Shown in pieces: positions 23,324-32,322 of a stretch of 32,322 nucleotides of DNA. The notes beneath the pieces are model-generated. The model was not told where the DNA came from, did not search any database, and saw only the letters and a list, made by a program, of their open reading frames with translations. The stretch's first letter is position 1. Every line of letters begins with the position of its first letter. Position numbers and translations under genes: made by a program. The DNA is taken from NCBI GenBank assembly GCA_008711135.1, contig VUAW01000027.1, forward strand, positions 1 to 32,322, read 5' to 3'. The stretch comes from Rhodobacteraceae bacterium LNNU 3342. Lineage in GTDB: Bacteria; Pseudomonadota; Alphaproteobacteria; Rhodobacterales; Rhodobacteraceae.

Positions 23324-23974
23324 TCAGAGCCGCTCTCGCACAAAGGAAAGCGCCAGCGAAAGCCCGTCAGGCGCGATCCCATGCGCCGTGCCCCGGGAAA
23401 CGTGGGAATAGACCTCGAACCCTGCCGCAGTCAGCGCGTCTGCGGCTTCGGGCAGCGAGGCGACCGGAACGACCTCGTCCGCATCGCCATGCACCAGCAG
23501 CACCGGCGGGCGGCTGCGGGTTTCCGTCGCAAGCAGTTCGGGCGCAAGCAGCCGGCCCGAGAAGCCAACCACCGCCGCCACCGGCTCTGGCCGGCGCGGG
23601 GCGACGTGCAGGCTCATCATCGTGCCTTGGGAAAAGCCTACAAGTGCCAGCTTGTTGGCAGGCAGGCCCTCATCGGTCAGCACCTTGTCAAGAAACGCGT
23701 CCAGCAGGGTAATAGACCGTCCCATCGACTGCCGCGCCTCTGCCTCGGAGGAACCGTCAAGCCAGGGGATCGGAAACCACTGGAAGCCGAACGGATTGTT
23801 GCGGCACGGCTCTGGCGCGTCGGGGGCATAGAAGACTGTGTCCGGCAGATGCGTGCCCAAGGGGCCGGCAAGGCTCAGCAGGTCCTGCCCGTCGGCGCCA
23901 TAGCCATGCACGAAGACAAGGGCGCTTTTTGCCTGTCCGGACTGCGGGCCCTTGCGGCCAAACTTCAACGTCAT
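23324..23974 (-). CDS. Alpha/beta-hydrolase, phospholipase/carboxylesterase type
   Basis: The 216-residue protein has the alpha/beta-hydrolase order: VFVHGYGADGQDL (oxyanion), LVGFSQGTMMSL with Ser115, HGDADEVVP with Asp166 and GTAHGI with His198. It should cleave short ester or lysophospholipid bonds; the natural substrate is unknown. The ATG at 23974 overlaps the glycosylase stop. It is the last gene of a leftward cluster that begins with cysS. Confidence 0.9.
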   Translation of the reverse strand: MTLKFGRKGPQSGQAKSALVFVHGYGADGQDLLSLAGPLGTHLPDTVFYAPDAPEPCRNNPFGFQWFPIPWLDGSSEAEARQSMGRSITLLDAFLDKVLTDEGLPANKLALVGFSQGTMMSLHVAPRRPEPVAAVVGFSGRLLAPELLATETRSRPPVLLVHGDADEVVPVASLPEAADALTAAGFEVYSHVSRGTAHGIAPDGLSLALSFVRERL

Positions 23975-24600
23975 CTGATCCCCTCGCGTTCCTTCGCCAC
24001 CCGGTAATAGGCCCAGAGCAGCCGCGCCGCAACCGCGCGCCACGGCGACCATGCCAGCGCCATTTTCCGCAACTGCCGTTCCTTGGGGCGTTCCGGCAGC
24101 TCAAAAAGCAGCCGCGCCGCTTCCTGAAGCGCAAGGTCGGCAGGCGCAAAAACATCTGCCCGGCCAAGCGAGAACATGGCATAGATCTCGGCCGTCCAGC
24201 GCCCGATGCCCGGCAGCGCCGTCAGCGTCGCTATCAGTTCCTCATCCGGGGCAAGGCGCAACGCGTCAAAGTCCAGCCCCGCCCCGGCGATTCCCCGGGC
24301 ATAACGGATCTTTTGGCGCGAAAGGCCGCAGGCGCGAAGATCTTCATCGCTTGCCCGCGCCAGCGCCACGGGATCGGTCAGCCCGGCAAGCTCCAGACGC
24401 CCCCAGATCGCGTTCGCCGCGGCGACGCTGACCTGCTGGCTGACGACCGCGCTCAGGATCGCTTGGAATCCGTCAGCGCGCCGGCGCAGCGGCAAGGGCC
24501 CCGTCAGCGAGAAAGCGGCAGCAAAACGTGGCTCGACCCGGGAAAGCCATTCGACCCCCTCGGCCACGCAACGGTCTGTTTCAATGATGCGCCCGACCAT
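23971..24600 (-). CDS. DNA-3-methyladenine glycosylase II-like (AlkA family)
   Basis: The 209-residue protein has the HhH-GPD fold: FQAILSAVVSQQVSVAAANAIW, the hairpin LTALPGIGRWTAEIYAM (about 127-142) and the catalytic Asp155 (ADVFAPADLAL). It removes alkylated purines from DNA at the start of base-excision repair. It is shorter than E. coli AlkA (282 residues), as is common for the minimal form. It overlaps the esterase gene by four bases and follows the phytoene-synthase-like gene after 38 bases. Confidence 0.88.
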   Translation of the reverse strand: MVGRIIETDRCVAEGVEWLSRVEPRFAAAFSLTGPLPLRRRADGFQAILSAVVSQQVSVAAANAIWGRLELAGLTDPVALARASDEDLRACGLSRQKIRYARGIAGAGLDFDALRLAPDEELIATLTALPGIGRWTAEIYAMFSLGRADVFAPADLALQEAARLLFELPERPKERQLRKMALAWSPWRAVAARLLWAYYRVAKEREGIR

Positions 24601-24638
24601 GCCCCGACATTAGGGGGATGCACAGGCAAATCCAAGAT

Positions 24639-25415
24639 CTACCAGCGCCCCGCGGCGGCCCGCAGAAGCAGGCTGCCACGCCGCGCGAATTCCGACTGGA
24701 CCAGCGTCCCGTCGGCAACGCGCCCCGGGTCCTGCGCCGCCTGCGCCAGAAGCGCGCGTGCTCGCCATCCTGCCAGAAGCGCCGGCGCCGCCGAACCTGC
24801 AACCACGCCTCGCCGCTGGCGGGCAGCGTCGATCCGGCCTACGCCGTCCCGCGCCAGCGCAGCAACCGCATCGGGCCGCCCGTCCACAAGCGGGAAGCGG
24901 CCGCGGGACTCCAGTTCCGGCACGGCCACCAGCCAGTTCGCAAGCCCCGCCCCGAAGGCAAAATCGCGCACCACGGGTTCCGCTTTGGGCCCCGCACCCA
25001 GCGCCTGCGCCGACAGCCACATCAGGTTGCCAGCCGTCGCCTGAAGATGGTCCTCAAGCGCCGCCTGATCCGCAAAGGGCTCGCGGTAAATGTCCCAGCG
25101 CCGCGCCTCGATCATAGCGTCGAGTAGCGGCAGCGGCAGGTTGCAGTCACGGATCACCGCGGCCAGCGGCGCGATCACCTCTGGCCCCTGCGGTTGCCCG
25201 CCCTGCCCGATTTCCTCGATCACGTCACGCCAGAACTGAAGCCGCATCTCGGCGATCATCGGCTCGGCCGACGCCCAAGCCGCCCGCGCGACCTCGAGGT
25301 TGAAGGCGTAAAGCGGGAACAGCCGCGCCTGCGCCTCTGGCGGGGCTGCCATCGTGGCAAGGAAGCGATCAGGATCGCCACGTTCGACCAGTTCAGCGCA
25401 GGCGTTCAGGGTCAT
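24639..25415 (-). CDS. Squalene/phytoene synthase family protein
   Basis: The 258-residue protein has the family pattern of isoprenoid head-to-head synthases (RLFPLYAFNLEVARA, MRLQFWRDVIEEI, RRWDIYREPF, NLMWLSAQAL). The DDxxD-type metal motifs of true phytoene synthase are not evident, and the shape is closer to the NDUFAF6 subgroup. Synthase activity is therefore uncertain. The ATG at 25415 overlaps the methyltransferase stop. The C-terminus is low in conserved features and Ala/Arg-rich. Confidence 0.75.
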   Translation of the reverse strand: MTLNACAELVERGDPDRFLATMAAPPEAQARLFPLYAFNLEVARAAWASAEPMIAEMRLQFWRDVIEEIGQGGQPQGPEVIAPLAAVIRDCNLPLPLLDAMIEARRWDIYREPFADQAALEDHLQATAGNLMWLSAQALGAGPKAEPVVRDFAFGAGLANWLVAVPELESRGRFPLVDGRPDAVAALARDGVGRIDAARQRRGVVAGSAAPALLAGWRARALLAQAAQDPGRVADGTLVQSEFARRGSLLLRAAAGRW

Positions 25416-26119
25416 CTTGGCTCCACCACGCATAGAAGGTACCCGAAGTCATCGCCGTGCGCGCGCCAGACGGCGATCTCACGCTCTGTTTCATCCAGTG
25501 CAGCGGCAAGCTCGGCATCCGCGCCCTCGCGCAGGCGGGCGACCCTCTCAGACAAGGGATCGTAGTAGTTCCGCCACGCCGCCTGCGGCAGCAAACGCTC
25601 GCCCAGTATCCGGTAGTCCGCGGCGTCGATACGCCGGCACAATCCGTCAATCCCCGTCATCGCAGGGTACGCCTGCCAAAAACTGCGGGCTGCGACGGCA
25701 GGCGCATCGGTCGTCCAGACAAGTTCGGAAAAGGCGATGCGCCCCCCGGGCGCCAACGCGCCGCGCCAGCCCCGCAGCGCCTCAGTCACCCCCAGATGAT
25801 AGACAGCGCCGGCCGACCAGATCAGGTCAAAGGGCCCTCCGGGCGTCGCCATGTCGCCTTGATGAGCCGTCACCCGCCCATCCTGCGCCCAGCCCCGCGC
25901 CACCCGCTCGATGAAATCCGGGTGCAGGTCCAGCGCCAGCAGATCCCCTTCGGGCGCATGATCCAGAAGCCTGGCAACATCTGCGCCTGGACCACAACCC
26001 GCGTCGCAGATCCGCGCGTTGCGTGGAGGTTGGGCAACGGACATCGCCCAATCTAGGCTTTCGCGGCACCCGGGCCCTTCGCGCGGCAGATCAGTGTGGA
26101 TGGTGAAAAAGACGCTCAT
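25412..26119 (-). CDS. Class I SAM-dependent methyltransferase
   Basis: The 235-residue protein has motif I ICDAGCGPGADVARLL (37-52), the acidic end of strand 2 (LLALDLHPDF) and GDMATPGGPFDLIWSAGAVYHLG, which corresponds to motifs II-IV. The substrate is not evident. The start and stop overlap its neighbours by four bases each (cimA upstream, squalene/phytoene-like downstream). Confidence 0.85.
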   Translation of the reverse strand: MSVFFTIHTDLPREGPGCRESLDWAMSVAQPPRNARICDAGCGPGADVARLLDHAPEGDLLALDLHPDFIERVARGWAQDGRVTAHQGDMATPGGPFDLIWSAGAVYHLGVTEALRGWRGALAPGGRIAFSELVWTTDAPAVAARSFWQAYPAMTGIDGLCRRIDAADYRILGERLLPQAAWRNYYDPLSERVARLREGADAELAAALDETEREIAVWRAHGDDFGYLLCVVEPR

Positions 26120-27744
26120 ACTGGCCGCGCCCCATCGCGCACGAGCTTCCAGTTGATCGCGTCCAGCAGCGCCTCGAAAGAGGCGTCGACTATGTTGGGG
26201 GAAACGCCCACGGTCGCCCAGCGCCGGCCCTGCCCGTCCTCGCTGTCGATGATGACGCGGGTCACGGCCTCGGTCCCGCCCTGAGTGATCCGCACCTTGA
26301 AGTCCACCAGCCGCATGTCGTCAATCAGCGACTGGTAAGGCCCCAGATCCTTGGCCAGAGCCTTGGACAAAGCATTGACCGGGCCGCGGTCGCTGCCGCT
26401 TTCGTCCATCGACTCGGACACGGACAGCATCTTGTCCTCGCCAATCTTGACCACGACCACCGCCTCGGACAAGGACACCGTCCGGTCGTACTTGTTCTTG
26501 CGCCGTTCTACAGTGACGCGGTAACGCTTGACCTCGAAGAACCGGGGCAGCAGGCCGAGTTCCTCTCGTGCGATCAGCTCAAAGCTCGCCTGCGCGGTGT
26601 CGTAGCTGTAGCCCTGATCCTCACGCTCCTTCACCCGCTCAAGAATCCGCGACAGCGCAGGATCGCCGGGCGCCACCTCTACACCGGCCTCTGCCAGGCG
26701 CGCCCGCAGGTTCGACTGGCCGGCTTGGTTGCTCATTGGGATGATGCGGGCGTTGCCGACCACCGCGGGATCGACATGTTCGTAAGTCGTCGAGTCCTTG
26801 AGAATGGCGCTTGCATGAAGCCCCGCTTTATGGGCGAAGGCGGAAGACCCTACATAAGGCGCCGTCCGCTGCGGCAAGCGGTTGAGGATCTCGTCCAGCC
26901 GCCGCGACATCCGCGTTAGCCCGTGCAGCGCCTCTTGCTTGATGCCCGTCTCAAAGCGGCTGCGATAGGGCTCTTTAAGCAGCAGCGTTGGGATCAGCGA
27001 GGTGAGGTTTGCGTTGCCGCAGCGTTCCCCAAGGCCGTTCAGTGTACCTTGGATCTGCCGTACCCCCGCGTCCACCGCAGCAAGCGTTCCCGCCACCGCC
27101 TGTTCCGTATCATTGTGGGTATGGATACCCAGACGGTCTCCGGGGATACCTGCGTCTATGACCTGCCTCACGATCGCGCCGATTTCCCCCGGCAGCGTCC
27201 CGCCGTTCGTGTCGCACAGCACCACCCAGCGGGCGCCCGCCTTCACCGCCGCCTTCAGGCAGTCGAGCGCATAGGTCCGGTTCGCCTTCCAGCCGTCAAA
27301 GAAATGCTCGGCATCGAACAGCGCCTCGCGCCCCTGTGCCACCACATGGGCGACTGACTGGGCGATGTTCTCCAGGTTCTCCCTAAGCGTGATGCCGAGA
27401 GCGGTGGTCACGTGGAAGTCATGCGTCTTGCCCACCAGACAGACTGAGGGGGTGCCCGCATTCAGCACCGCGGCCAGCACCTCGTCATTCGCGGCCGAAC
27501 GCCCTGCCCGCTTGGTCATGCCAAAGGCAGTAAAGGTTGCTCGCGTTTCAGGGCGGCGGTCAAAGAACTCACTGTCAGTTGGATTCGCGCCGGGCCAGCC
27601 GCCTTCGATGTAGTCCACCCCCAGCGCATCCAGCATCCCGGCGATCTGGATCTTCTCATCGGTGGAAAACTGCACGCCCTGCGTCTGCTGCCCGTCCCGA
27701 AGCGTGGTATCGTAGAGGTAGAGCCGCTCTTTCCCGCCGGTCAT
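26116..27744 (-). CDS. cimA: (R)-Citramalate synthase
   Basis: The 542-residue protein has the LeuA-family signature [15 protein letters not shown] near the start, the metal-site [10 protein letters not shown] and [15 protein letters not shown], then a C-terminal regulatory domain (from about residue 415). Length and the [13 protein letters not shown] motif point to the CimA type, not 2-isopropylmalate synthase. It joins pyruvate and acetyl-CoA to citramalate, a start to isoleucine or C5 acids. It overlaps cysS by four bases. Confidence 0.93.
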   Translation of the reverse strand: MTGGKERLYLYDTTLRDGQQTQGVQFSTDEKIQIAGMLDALGVDYIEGGWPGANPTDSEFFDRRPETRATFTAFGMTKRAGRSAANDEVLAAVLNAGTPSVCLVGKTHDFHVTTALGITLRENLENIAQSVAHVVAQGREALFDAEHFFDGWKANRTYALDCLKAAVKAGARWVVLCDTNGGTLPGEIGAIVRQVIDAGIPGDRLGIHTHNDTEQAVAGTLAAVDAGVRQIQGTLNGLGERCGNANLTSLIPTLLLKEPYRSRFETGIKQEALHGLTRMSRRLDEILNRLPQRTAPYVGSSAFAHKAGLHASAILKDSTTYEHVDPAVVGNARIIPMSNQAGQSNLRARLAEAGVEVAPGDPALSRILERVKEREDQGYSYDTAQASFELIAREELGLLPRFFEVKRYRVTVERRKNKYDRTVSLSEAVVVVKIGEDKMLSVSESMDESGSDRGPVNALSKALAKDLGPYQSLIDDMRLVDFKVRITQGGTEAVTRVIIDSEDGQGRRWATVGVSPNIVDASFEALLDAINWKLVRDGARPV

Positions 27745-29216
27745 TCGAGACGCTCCAGCACCCGTCGGGCGACGTGCTGCTGATACGCCTCGATCAGCGC
27801 GCGTAGGTCAGTTGAACCGTCCGCACCCTTCAGCCGCTCAAGCTCATCCTCGGTCATGCCCTGGCTCCACTGGATGGCCTGATCGGCAGAGGTATTGGGC
27901 TCCACCACACCACCCGGCAGGTCGCGGAGTTCGATCCCCGCCTGCGCCAGTTCGTTGCGGATAAAATCGGCCACGTCGAACTGCCGCGCCTTCTTGGCTT
28001 CCTGCCGCCTCTGGACAAGCGCCTCCAGCAGGTCGCTCTGCTGCCGAACCTCGGCCCAGTCGCCCATGCCCTGTTCCAGCAGCCCCATGACACGCGCCGA
28101 GGCGAGAAGCCCTGCAAGATCGCCTGCCGCCGCCAATCCATGCAACGCCGCGATTGCGCCCGCTGTGTTAAGGTCGTCACCCAGCGCATCAAGAACCGCG
28201 GGCGCCGGCCGCGGCGCGGGTTCGATGCCCGCGACGAGGCCCCGCCACCGCCGCAGCACCGTCGCCGCCTCCTGCGCCTTGCTCTCGGTCCAGTCCATCG
28301 GCTTGCCGTAGTGAGTGGACAGGAAGACGAACCGGATCACCTCGCCCGGGACGCCGCGGTTCAGCAGGTCGCGCACGGTGAAGAAGTTGCCGAGACTTTT
28401 CGACATCTTCTTGCCCTCGACCAGCAGCATCTCGTTATGCATCCAGACACGGGCGAATTGTCCTTGCGGATGGGCACAGCAGCTTTGCGCCACCTCGTTT
28501 TCATGATGGGGAAACTGCAGGTCGATGCCGCCGCCGTGGATGTCGAAGCTTTCGCCCAGCAGTTCATGCGCCATCGCAGAACATTCGATGTGCCAGCCCG
28601 GACGCCCGCGGCCCCAAGGGCTTTCCCAGCCGGGCAGTTCGGGTGCGGACGGTTTCCACAGCACGAAATCCATCGGATCCCGCTTGTAGGGCGCAACCTC
28701 GACCCGCGCGCCCGCGATCATGTCATCCACGCTGCGCCCGGACAGGCGCCCGTAACTGTCGAAGCTGCGCACGTCGAACAACACATGCCCTTCGGCCGCA
28801 TAGGCGTGGCCCTTGGCGATCAGCCCCTCGATCATAGCGATCATAGCGCCGACATAGTCCGTGGCCCGCGGCTCATGCGTTGGCCGCAGCGCCCCTAGGG
28901 CGTCCACGTCGGCATGGTACCAGCCGATGGTTTCGTCGGTGATCTCGCGGATCGGGCGGCCAGTCTCGGCGGACTTGGCGTTGATCTTGTCATCCACGTC
29001 GGTGAAGTTGCGGACGTAGGTCACGCAATCTGCCCCGTGCACCTGCCGCAGCAACCGGAACAGCGTGTCGAACACCACCACGGGCCGTGCATTGCCCAGA
29101 TGCGCCCGGTCATAGACGGTCGGGCCACAGACATACATCCGGATGTTGCCGGGATCGAGCGGCACGAACGGCTCTGCTTGCCGCGTCCGGGTGTTGTAGA
29201 GCCTGATCTCCGTCAT
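27741..29216 (-). CDS. cysS: Cysteinyl-tRNA synthetase
   Basis: The 491-residue enzyme has [18 protein letters not shown], containing the zinc cysteine and the HIGH-type motif, [22 protein letters not shown] with further zinc ligands, and KMSKSLGNF. It attaches cysteine to its tRNA. I choose the ATG at 29216 as the family start (MTEIRLYN); an ATG nine codons earlier (29243) is also in frame. Five genes follow it leftward, the first three with overlapping codons. Confidence 0.96.
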   Translation of the reverse strand: MTEIRLYNTRTRQAEPFVPLDPGNIRMYVCGPTVYDRAHLGNARPVVVFDTLFRLLRQVHGADCVTYVRNFTDVDDKINAKSAETGRPIREITDETIGWYHADVDALGALRPTHEPRATDYVGAMIAMIEGLIAKGHAYAAEGHVLFDVRSFDSYGRLSGRSVDDMIAGARVEVAPYKRDPMDFVLWKPSAPELPGWESPWGRGRPGWHIECSAMAHELLGESFDIHGGGIDLQFPHHENEVAQSCCAHPQGQFARVWMHNEMLLVEGKKMSKSLGNFFTVRDLLNRGVPGEVIRFVFLSTHYGKPMDWTESKAQEAATVLRRWRGLVAGIEPAPRPAPAVLDALGDDLNTAGAIAALHGLAAAGDLAGLLASARVMGLLEQGMGDWAEVRQQSDLLEALVQRRQEAKKARQFDVADFIRNELAQAGIELRDLPGGVVEPNTSADQAIQWSQGMTEDELERLKGADGSTDLRALIEAYQQHVARRVLERLE

Positions 29217-29439
29217 GATCCCCCCGTGGGTAATGCCAGTCATACGCCGACCCTTCGGGCGGGTTACCAGCTTCGATCCGGGTTGGAAATACGAAGAGCG
29301 CCCGCCTGACCAAGGTCAGCCGGTAATGCAGCCGATGCAGATGATCGTCATGCGCTTCATGGGGAAACCATAGCCCCTGCCGCCGCCGCTGCCAAGGGCC
29401 TGTGTGCCACGCCCCCCGCGCGAAAGGGCAGACGCAAAC

Positions 29440-29470
29440 AAAAAAGGCGGACCCGAACGGTCCGCCTTTC
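29440..29470 (-). terminator. Intrinsic terminator after outer-membrane protein gene
   Basis: On the minus strand AAAGGCGGACC / GGTCCGCCTTT (11 bp) around a five-base loop runs into Ts. It lies 19 bases past the stop. Confidence 0.9.
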
Positions 29471-29488
29471 CCTTCACGATCCGAAGGA

Positions 29489-30109
29489 TCAGAAGCGGTA
29501 CGAAGCGCGAGCTTCCAGCGTGGTCGCCTGCACGTCTGCGCCGATGGTGCCGACGTTGTCGAACTGGTGGGTCAGAACCTGACCACCCAGCGACCAGTTG
29601 TCGGTCAGCATGTAGTCAACGCCGATACCAGCGAACCAGCCGTCTTCGGTGTTGCGCTCGCCAGCCACGTCGATGCGGGCGTTGGCGTAGCCGCCGGTCA
29701 GGAAGACAAGCGCGTTACCAGCGTCGAAACCAGCGCGGAGGCCGATACGGGTCATCTGGTCGAGGTCGAAGCCCTCGGTGCTCAGGTCAGCAGCGTTGTA
29801 GGATGCTTCAGCACCCAGAACGAACTGGCCGAAGTCACGGTCGAAGCCGACATGCAGACCGCCCAGCGCGCCTTCGACGTCGCCGTACTCAACGCCGTTG
29901 TCGGTGTCCACGTCACCCCAGCCATAGCCCAGCTGAGCACCAGCGTAGAAACCGGTCCAGTCACGGCCCGGTGCCACTACGACCGGAGCGGGAGCGGCAG
30001 CAACCGGGGCCGGCTCGATCACGGGCTGGTTGAGACCACCGGCCATCGCCGGGGCAGCAACGGCTGCCAGAGCAACGGCGGAAGCGGCTGCGTAAAGAGA
30101 CTTTTTCAT
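29489..30109 (-). CDS. Outer-membrane beta-barrel protein (Omp25-like)
   Basis: The 206-residue precursor has a signal peptide ending APAMA-GG (about residue 23), a Pro/Ala spacer, and a beta-barrel of alternating strands starting DWTGFYAGAQLGYGWG and ending ARASYRF with the C-terminal Phe that BamA recognises. The pattern matches the small 8-stranded Omp25/Omp31 porin family of alphaproteobacteria. AGGAGA precedes the ATG by seven bases. It has its own terminator and probably its own promoter in the region to the right. Confidence 0.92.
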   Translation of the reverse strand: MKKSLYAAASAVALAAVAAPAMAGGLNQPVIEPAPVAAAPAPVVVAPGRDWTGFYAGAQLGYGWGDVDTDNGVEYGDVEGALGGLHVGFDRDFGQFVLGAEASYNAADLSTEGFDLDQMTRIGLRAGFDAGNALVFLTGGYANARIDVAGERNTEDGWFAGIGVDYMLTDNWSLGGQVLTHQFDNVGTIGADVQATTLEARASYRF

Positions 30110-30688
30110 GTCTTTCTCCTGTCCTTCTTCATTCCGCAGCTACAACACGCAGCTACGGTCTGCGGTTTCGTATGTGACGACCGGGGGGGATACTTGAAGA
30201 GCCTACCGTCACCCGGCGGAAGGAGCCGCCGCAGATGAGCTTGAATCTGCCGAAATTGCCGTTACCTGTCGGCGACTTCCAGCCTATCCACTCTCTCCTC
30301 ACGAAGACGTTCATCCTGCCCCTCTTGAAAAATGAACTGATCGGTACAGAACAAGATCATCGTCCTTCTTTGACATTCCAAGGCAGGCAGTTGGCCGCTG
30401 AACAAGCGCATTCCCCGAACCGTCAGCAGATCATGCCAGCCTCGCCCAGGCGAGAAACGGCACCTGATTTGCAAGGGTCATATTAACATTTGCAGGCACG
30501 CAAAGCCATTCATATCCCACGAAACCCACATCCTGCGGCCCTGCTGCAACTTCCATAACCAGAAGAAGCTGAAGGCCATCTGGATCAACGGGCATTTGAA
30601 AACACGCTGCTCTACCCGATCTTCGCTGTGGTGTTGAATGGAACGGGGTATCCTGCAAGCGGCTCATCATTTGATGGAGAAACGCAGG
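30110..30688. other. Region without a confident gene
   Basis: The left part should hold the promoter of the outer-membrane protein gene. A plus-strand frame at 30235-30486 (83 codons) has AAGGAG nine bases before its ATG, but its composition does not look like a protein. I cannot support it as a gene. No repeats or RNA motifs stood out. Confidence 0.4.
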
Positions 30689-31078
30689 ATGCCAAGTATC
30701 GGAAAAGGTCGCCTTGATGGCGATACGCTTCGTGGGGCGATCCTCAGCCTCGTCTGCGGGGCCACTGTCCCGGCTGGCGCCACAGACTTGGCAGCGGACC
30801 CTCCGCACATCACTTTCTCCAAGACCGCAGAGGTGATCGACGCCCCCTACACCTGCGACGGCCTGCCCTTTCCCGTGCGCTATATCAATGATGGCGAGAA
30901 CGATCTCGCTATCCTCTCCGACGGTGATGTGACCCGCATCTTCGTCAACACGATAAGCGCGAGCGGCAGCCGCTATGTGAGCGGCCAGCTTGAGTGGTGG
31001 GTGAAGGGTGCCGAAGCGACCTTGCGGGATCTTTCTACTGACAATGTAGTGGCGACGTGTACAACAGCTGAAAATTAG
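30689..31078 (+). CDS. MliC-like lysozyme inhibitor, periplasmic
   Basis: The 129-residue protein has a hydrophobic signal segment (GAILSLVCGATVPAGA) and a mature domain with YTCDGLPFPVRY, SGDV-like turns, ISASGSRYVSGQLEWWVKG and a closing ATC. This is the pattern of membrane-bound inhibitors of C-type lysozyme: paired cysteines with the SxSGxRY and WxKG blocks. It protects peptidoglycan from host lysozyme. There is no lipobox Cys at the signal end, so it may be soluble, unlike MliC itself. The start at 30689 is the likely one; an ATG at 30638 adds 17 residues. Confidence 0.75.
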   Translation: MPSIGKGRLDGDTLRGAILSLVCGATVPAGATDLAADPPHITFSKTAEVIDAPYTCDGLPFPVRYINDGENDLAILSDGDVTRIFVNTISASGSRYVSGQLEWWVKGAEATLRDLSTDNVVATCTTAEN

Positions 31079-31461
31079 CCGTCCAACAGCGCGTGCCGGT
31101 TCCAGCGCTAGATCGGCCGCAGTGATGCCTCACCGACGCCTGAAAATGGAAATGCGCGCCGGGCCCTCTACCTGCGGGCGTGGTTGTAGATGATGGGACA
31201 GGATGAACCGACTGATTTAGCATCCAGAATGCTTAATGCAGGTCCGAGCGCCCAACCACCGCGCGCTGCTTCCAGCTGATCGCGGCGACCAGACATTGCT
31301 CCACCCCGCCACGCGGCCTGTACGCGCCCGTACTTTCCATCGGCCCCACTCGCATTCAGCGCGTGAAATGCCTATTATGCTTTGATCGGCCCCCATGTTC
31401 AGGGCGGGACCGACTGAGAGACAGCCGTTCGACGTGCTCTTGCCCCAGCCGAGAATACGTC
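31079..31461. other. Intergenic stretch, no gene seen
   Basis: Between the MliC-like gene and the Crp/Fnr gene no frame resembles a protein. The open frame upstream of 31462 extends to 31363 but the added residues (Cys/Arg-rich) look like noncoding DNA. A degraded gene cannot be excluded. Confidence 0.4.
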
Positions 31462-32202
31462 ATGCCGAAACTTCTGCCGCGCGCCGACGAGCGTAATCAT
31501 CTTATTGCGACGCTTTCGGCCGATGATCAGGCTCTGCTGCAGCCTCATCTGACAGAGGTTTCGCTTGATCAGGGCATGATCCTCGAAGAACCCGGAAAGC
31601 CAATCGATCAGGTTGTCTTTCCCATCATTGGGGTCACGTCCCTGATCGCTTCCGGAGGACCGGATGGGCGCTCGATCGAGGCGGGCCTGTTCGGCCGCGA
31701 CGGTATGTCAGGTATCCCGGTCCTGCTCGGCGCCGCCTGCACACCGAACGAGCTGCGCATTCAGGTTTCCGGTTACGGGCTGCAGATCTCCACCGAAAGG
31801 TTGGTTGCCTTGCTGCGGCAGAGTTCAAGTCTGCAAGGGCATTTCCTGAAGTTCGCCCATACCCTGCTGGTCCAGACGACGCAGACGGCCCTGTCGAACA
31901 AGTACGCTAGCCTGGAGGAACGTCTCGCCCGGTGGCTCCTGATGTGTCACGACAGGGTGGACGGGGACCGGCTGGTCCTGACCCATCAGTTCATCTCGCT
32001 CATGCTTGGCATCCGCCGCGCCGGCGTGACCGTGGGCACGCATATCCTTCAGGAAAAGAAGCTGATCCGCGCCCGGCGTGGGGAGATCAGCATCCTCGAC
32101 CGCGAGGGGCTGGAGGAGGAAGCGAAGGGCTCCTACGGCGTGCCGGAAGCCGAATACCAGCGGCTCTTTGGCAATGGCAGGCAAAGCTTGCAGGGCTACT
32201 GA
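31462..32202 (+). CDS. Crp/Fnr-family transcription regulator
   Basis: The 246-residue protein has a cyclic-nucleotide-binding-type beta-roll (from about 20 to 120, with GMILEEPGKPIDQVVFPIIGVTSLI), a long dimer helix and a C-terminal HTH_Crp domain (LTHQFISLMLGIRRAGVTVGTHILQEKKLI). The N-terminal cysteine cluster of Fnr is missing, so oxygen sensing through an iron-sulphur cluster is not expected. It looks like the Crp-type regulators common next to stress genes in alphaproteobacteria. Ligand and targets are unknown. The ATG at 31462 fits the family start. Confidence 0.85.
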   Translation: MPKLLPRADERNHLIATLSADDQALLQPHLTEVSLDQGMILEEPGKPIDQVVFPIIGVTSLIASGGPDGRSIEAGLFGRDGMSGIPVLLGAACTPNELRIQVSGYGLQISTERLVALLRQSSSLQGHFLKFAHTLLVQTTQTALSNKYASLEERLARWLLMCHDRVDGDRLVLTHQFISLMLGIRRAGVTVGTHILQEKKLIRARRGEISILDREGLEEEAKGSYGVPEAEYQRLFGNGRQSLQGY

Positions 32203-32322
32203 CTAGCCGCAGGTCGTTCCAGCGTACCAGCAGACGCGCCGGGTCCTTGATCTACCCGGACGTCATCCCCGCCAGGCACGTCGGCCTCATGAACCGGTTC
32301 TTTTCCGGCTCTCGATCCAGCC

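Noticed and set aside
30235-30486. 83-codon plus-strand frame with AAGGAG upstream
   Set aside because: The product has no recognisable pattern and the spacing hairpin CGGCGG/CCGCCG explains the purine stretch as well.
31079-31362. Minus-strand segments reading like a piece of a transposase
   Set aside because: Fragments are short, in several frames and match no family I can name; no terminal inverted repeats were seen.
1-32322. CRISPR array, rRNA genes, complete tRNA genes, insertion sequences
   Set aside because: I saw no regularly spaced repeats, rRNA-like segments, complete cloverleaf or transposase frame. The only tRNA sequence is the 3' fragment at 16464-16509.

Overview
The window is high-GC DNA from an alphaproteobacterium, most probably a Rhodobacteraceae member (Paracoccus/Rhodobacter type). 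This is judged from protein resemblance (adjacent zwf-pgl-pgi, an Omp25-like porin, cimA next to cysS), the codon bias, and dense head-to-tail gene packing with ATGA overlaps. No database search was possible; family names rest on recognised motifs.

Layout. Positions 1 to about 16509 are the right-hand part of an integrated prophage. It entered a tRNA-Gly(CCC) gene: the displaced 3' part of that tRNA lies at 16464-16509, next to a tyrosine integrase. The intact tRNA and the left end lie outside the window. From the left the prophage holds an accessory membrane protein; a GH5 glycanase with an RTX tail (frameshifted); a lysis cassette of endolysin, holin and overlapping spanins; small membrane proteins; a beta-helix tailspike with an internal amber codon; the terminase small subunit and a truncated large subunit; an HNH nuclease; two convergent glycosyltransferases; and a rightward early operon (truncated SSB, small proteins, Dcm-like and Ref-like proteins, xis, int).

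The prophage looks cryptic. The large terminase stops about halfway and is joined to the last codons of an unrelated membrane protein, so portal, capsid and most tail genes are missing between them. A second junction fuses a 5'-truncated SSB to a 5'-truncated opposite-strand gene, just where an immunity region would be expected. One nonsense codon and two apparent frameshifts add to the decay. What remains mostly concerns the cell surface: polysaccharide-cleaving enzymes, lysis proteins and glycosyltransferases that may change the host's surface sugars.

From 16510 on the DNA is ordinary chromosome. Rightward genes are a membrane diguanylate cyclase, a PRC-barrel protein, a small conserved protein and a RidA protein. 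Leftward are zwf-pgl-pgi (glucose-6-phosphate entry to the Entner-Doudoroff and pentose phosphate routes, with a perfect LacI-type palindrome before zwf), an HNH protein, a tightly overlapped group read cysS, cimA, methyltransferase, squalene/phytoene synthase-like, AlkA-like glycosylase and esterase, and an outer-membrane beta-barrel gene. The window ends with an MliC-like lysozyme inhibitor and a Crp/Fnr regulator.
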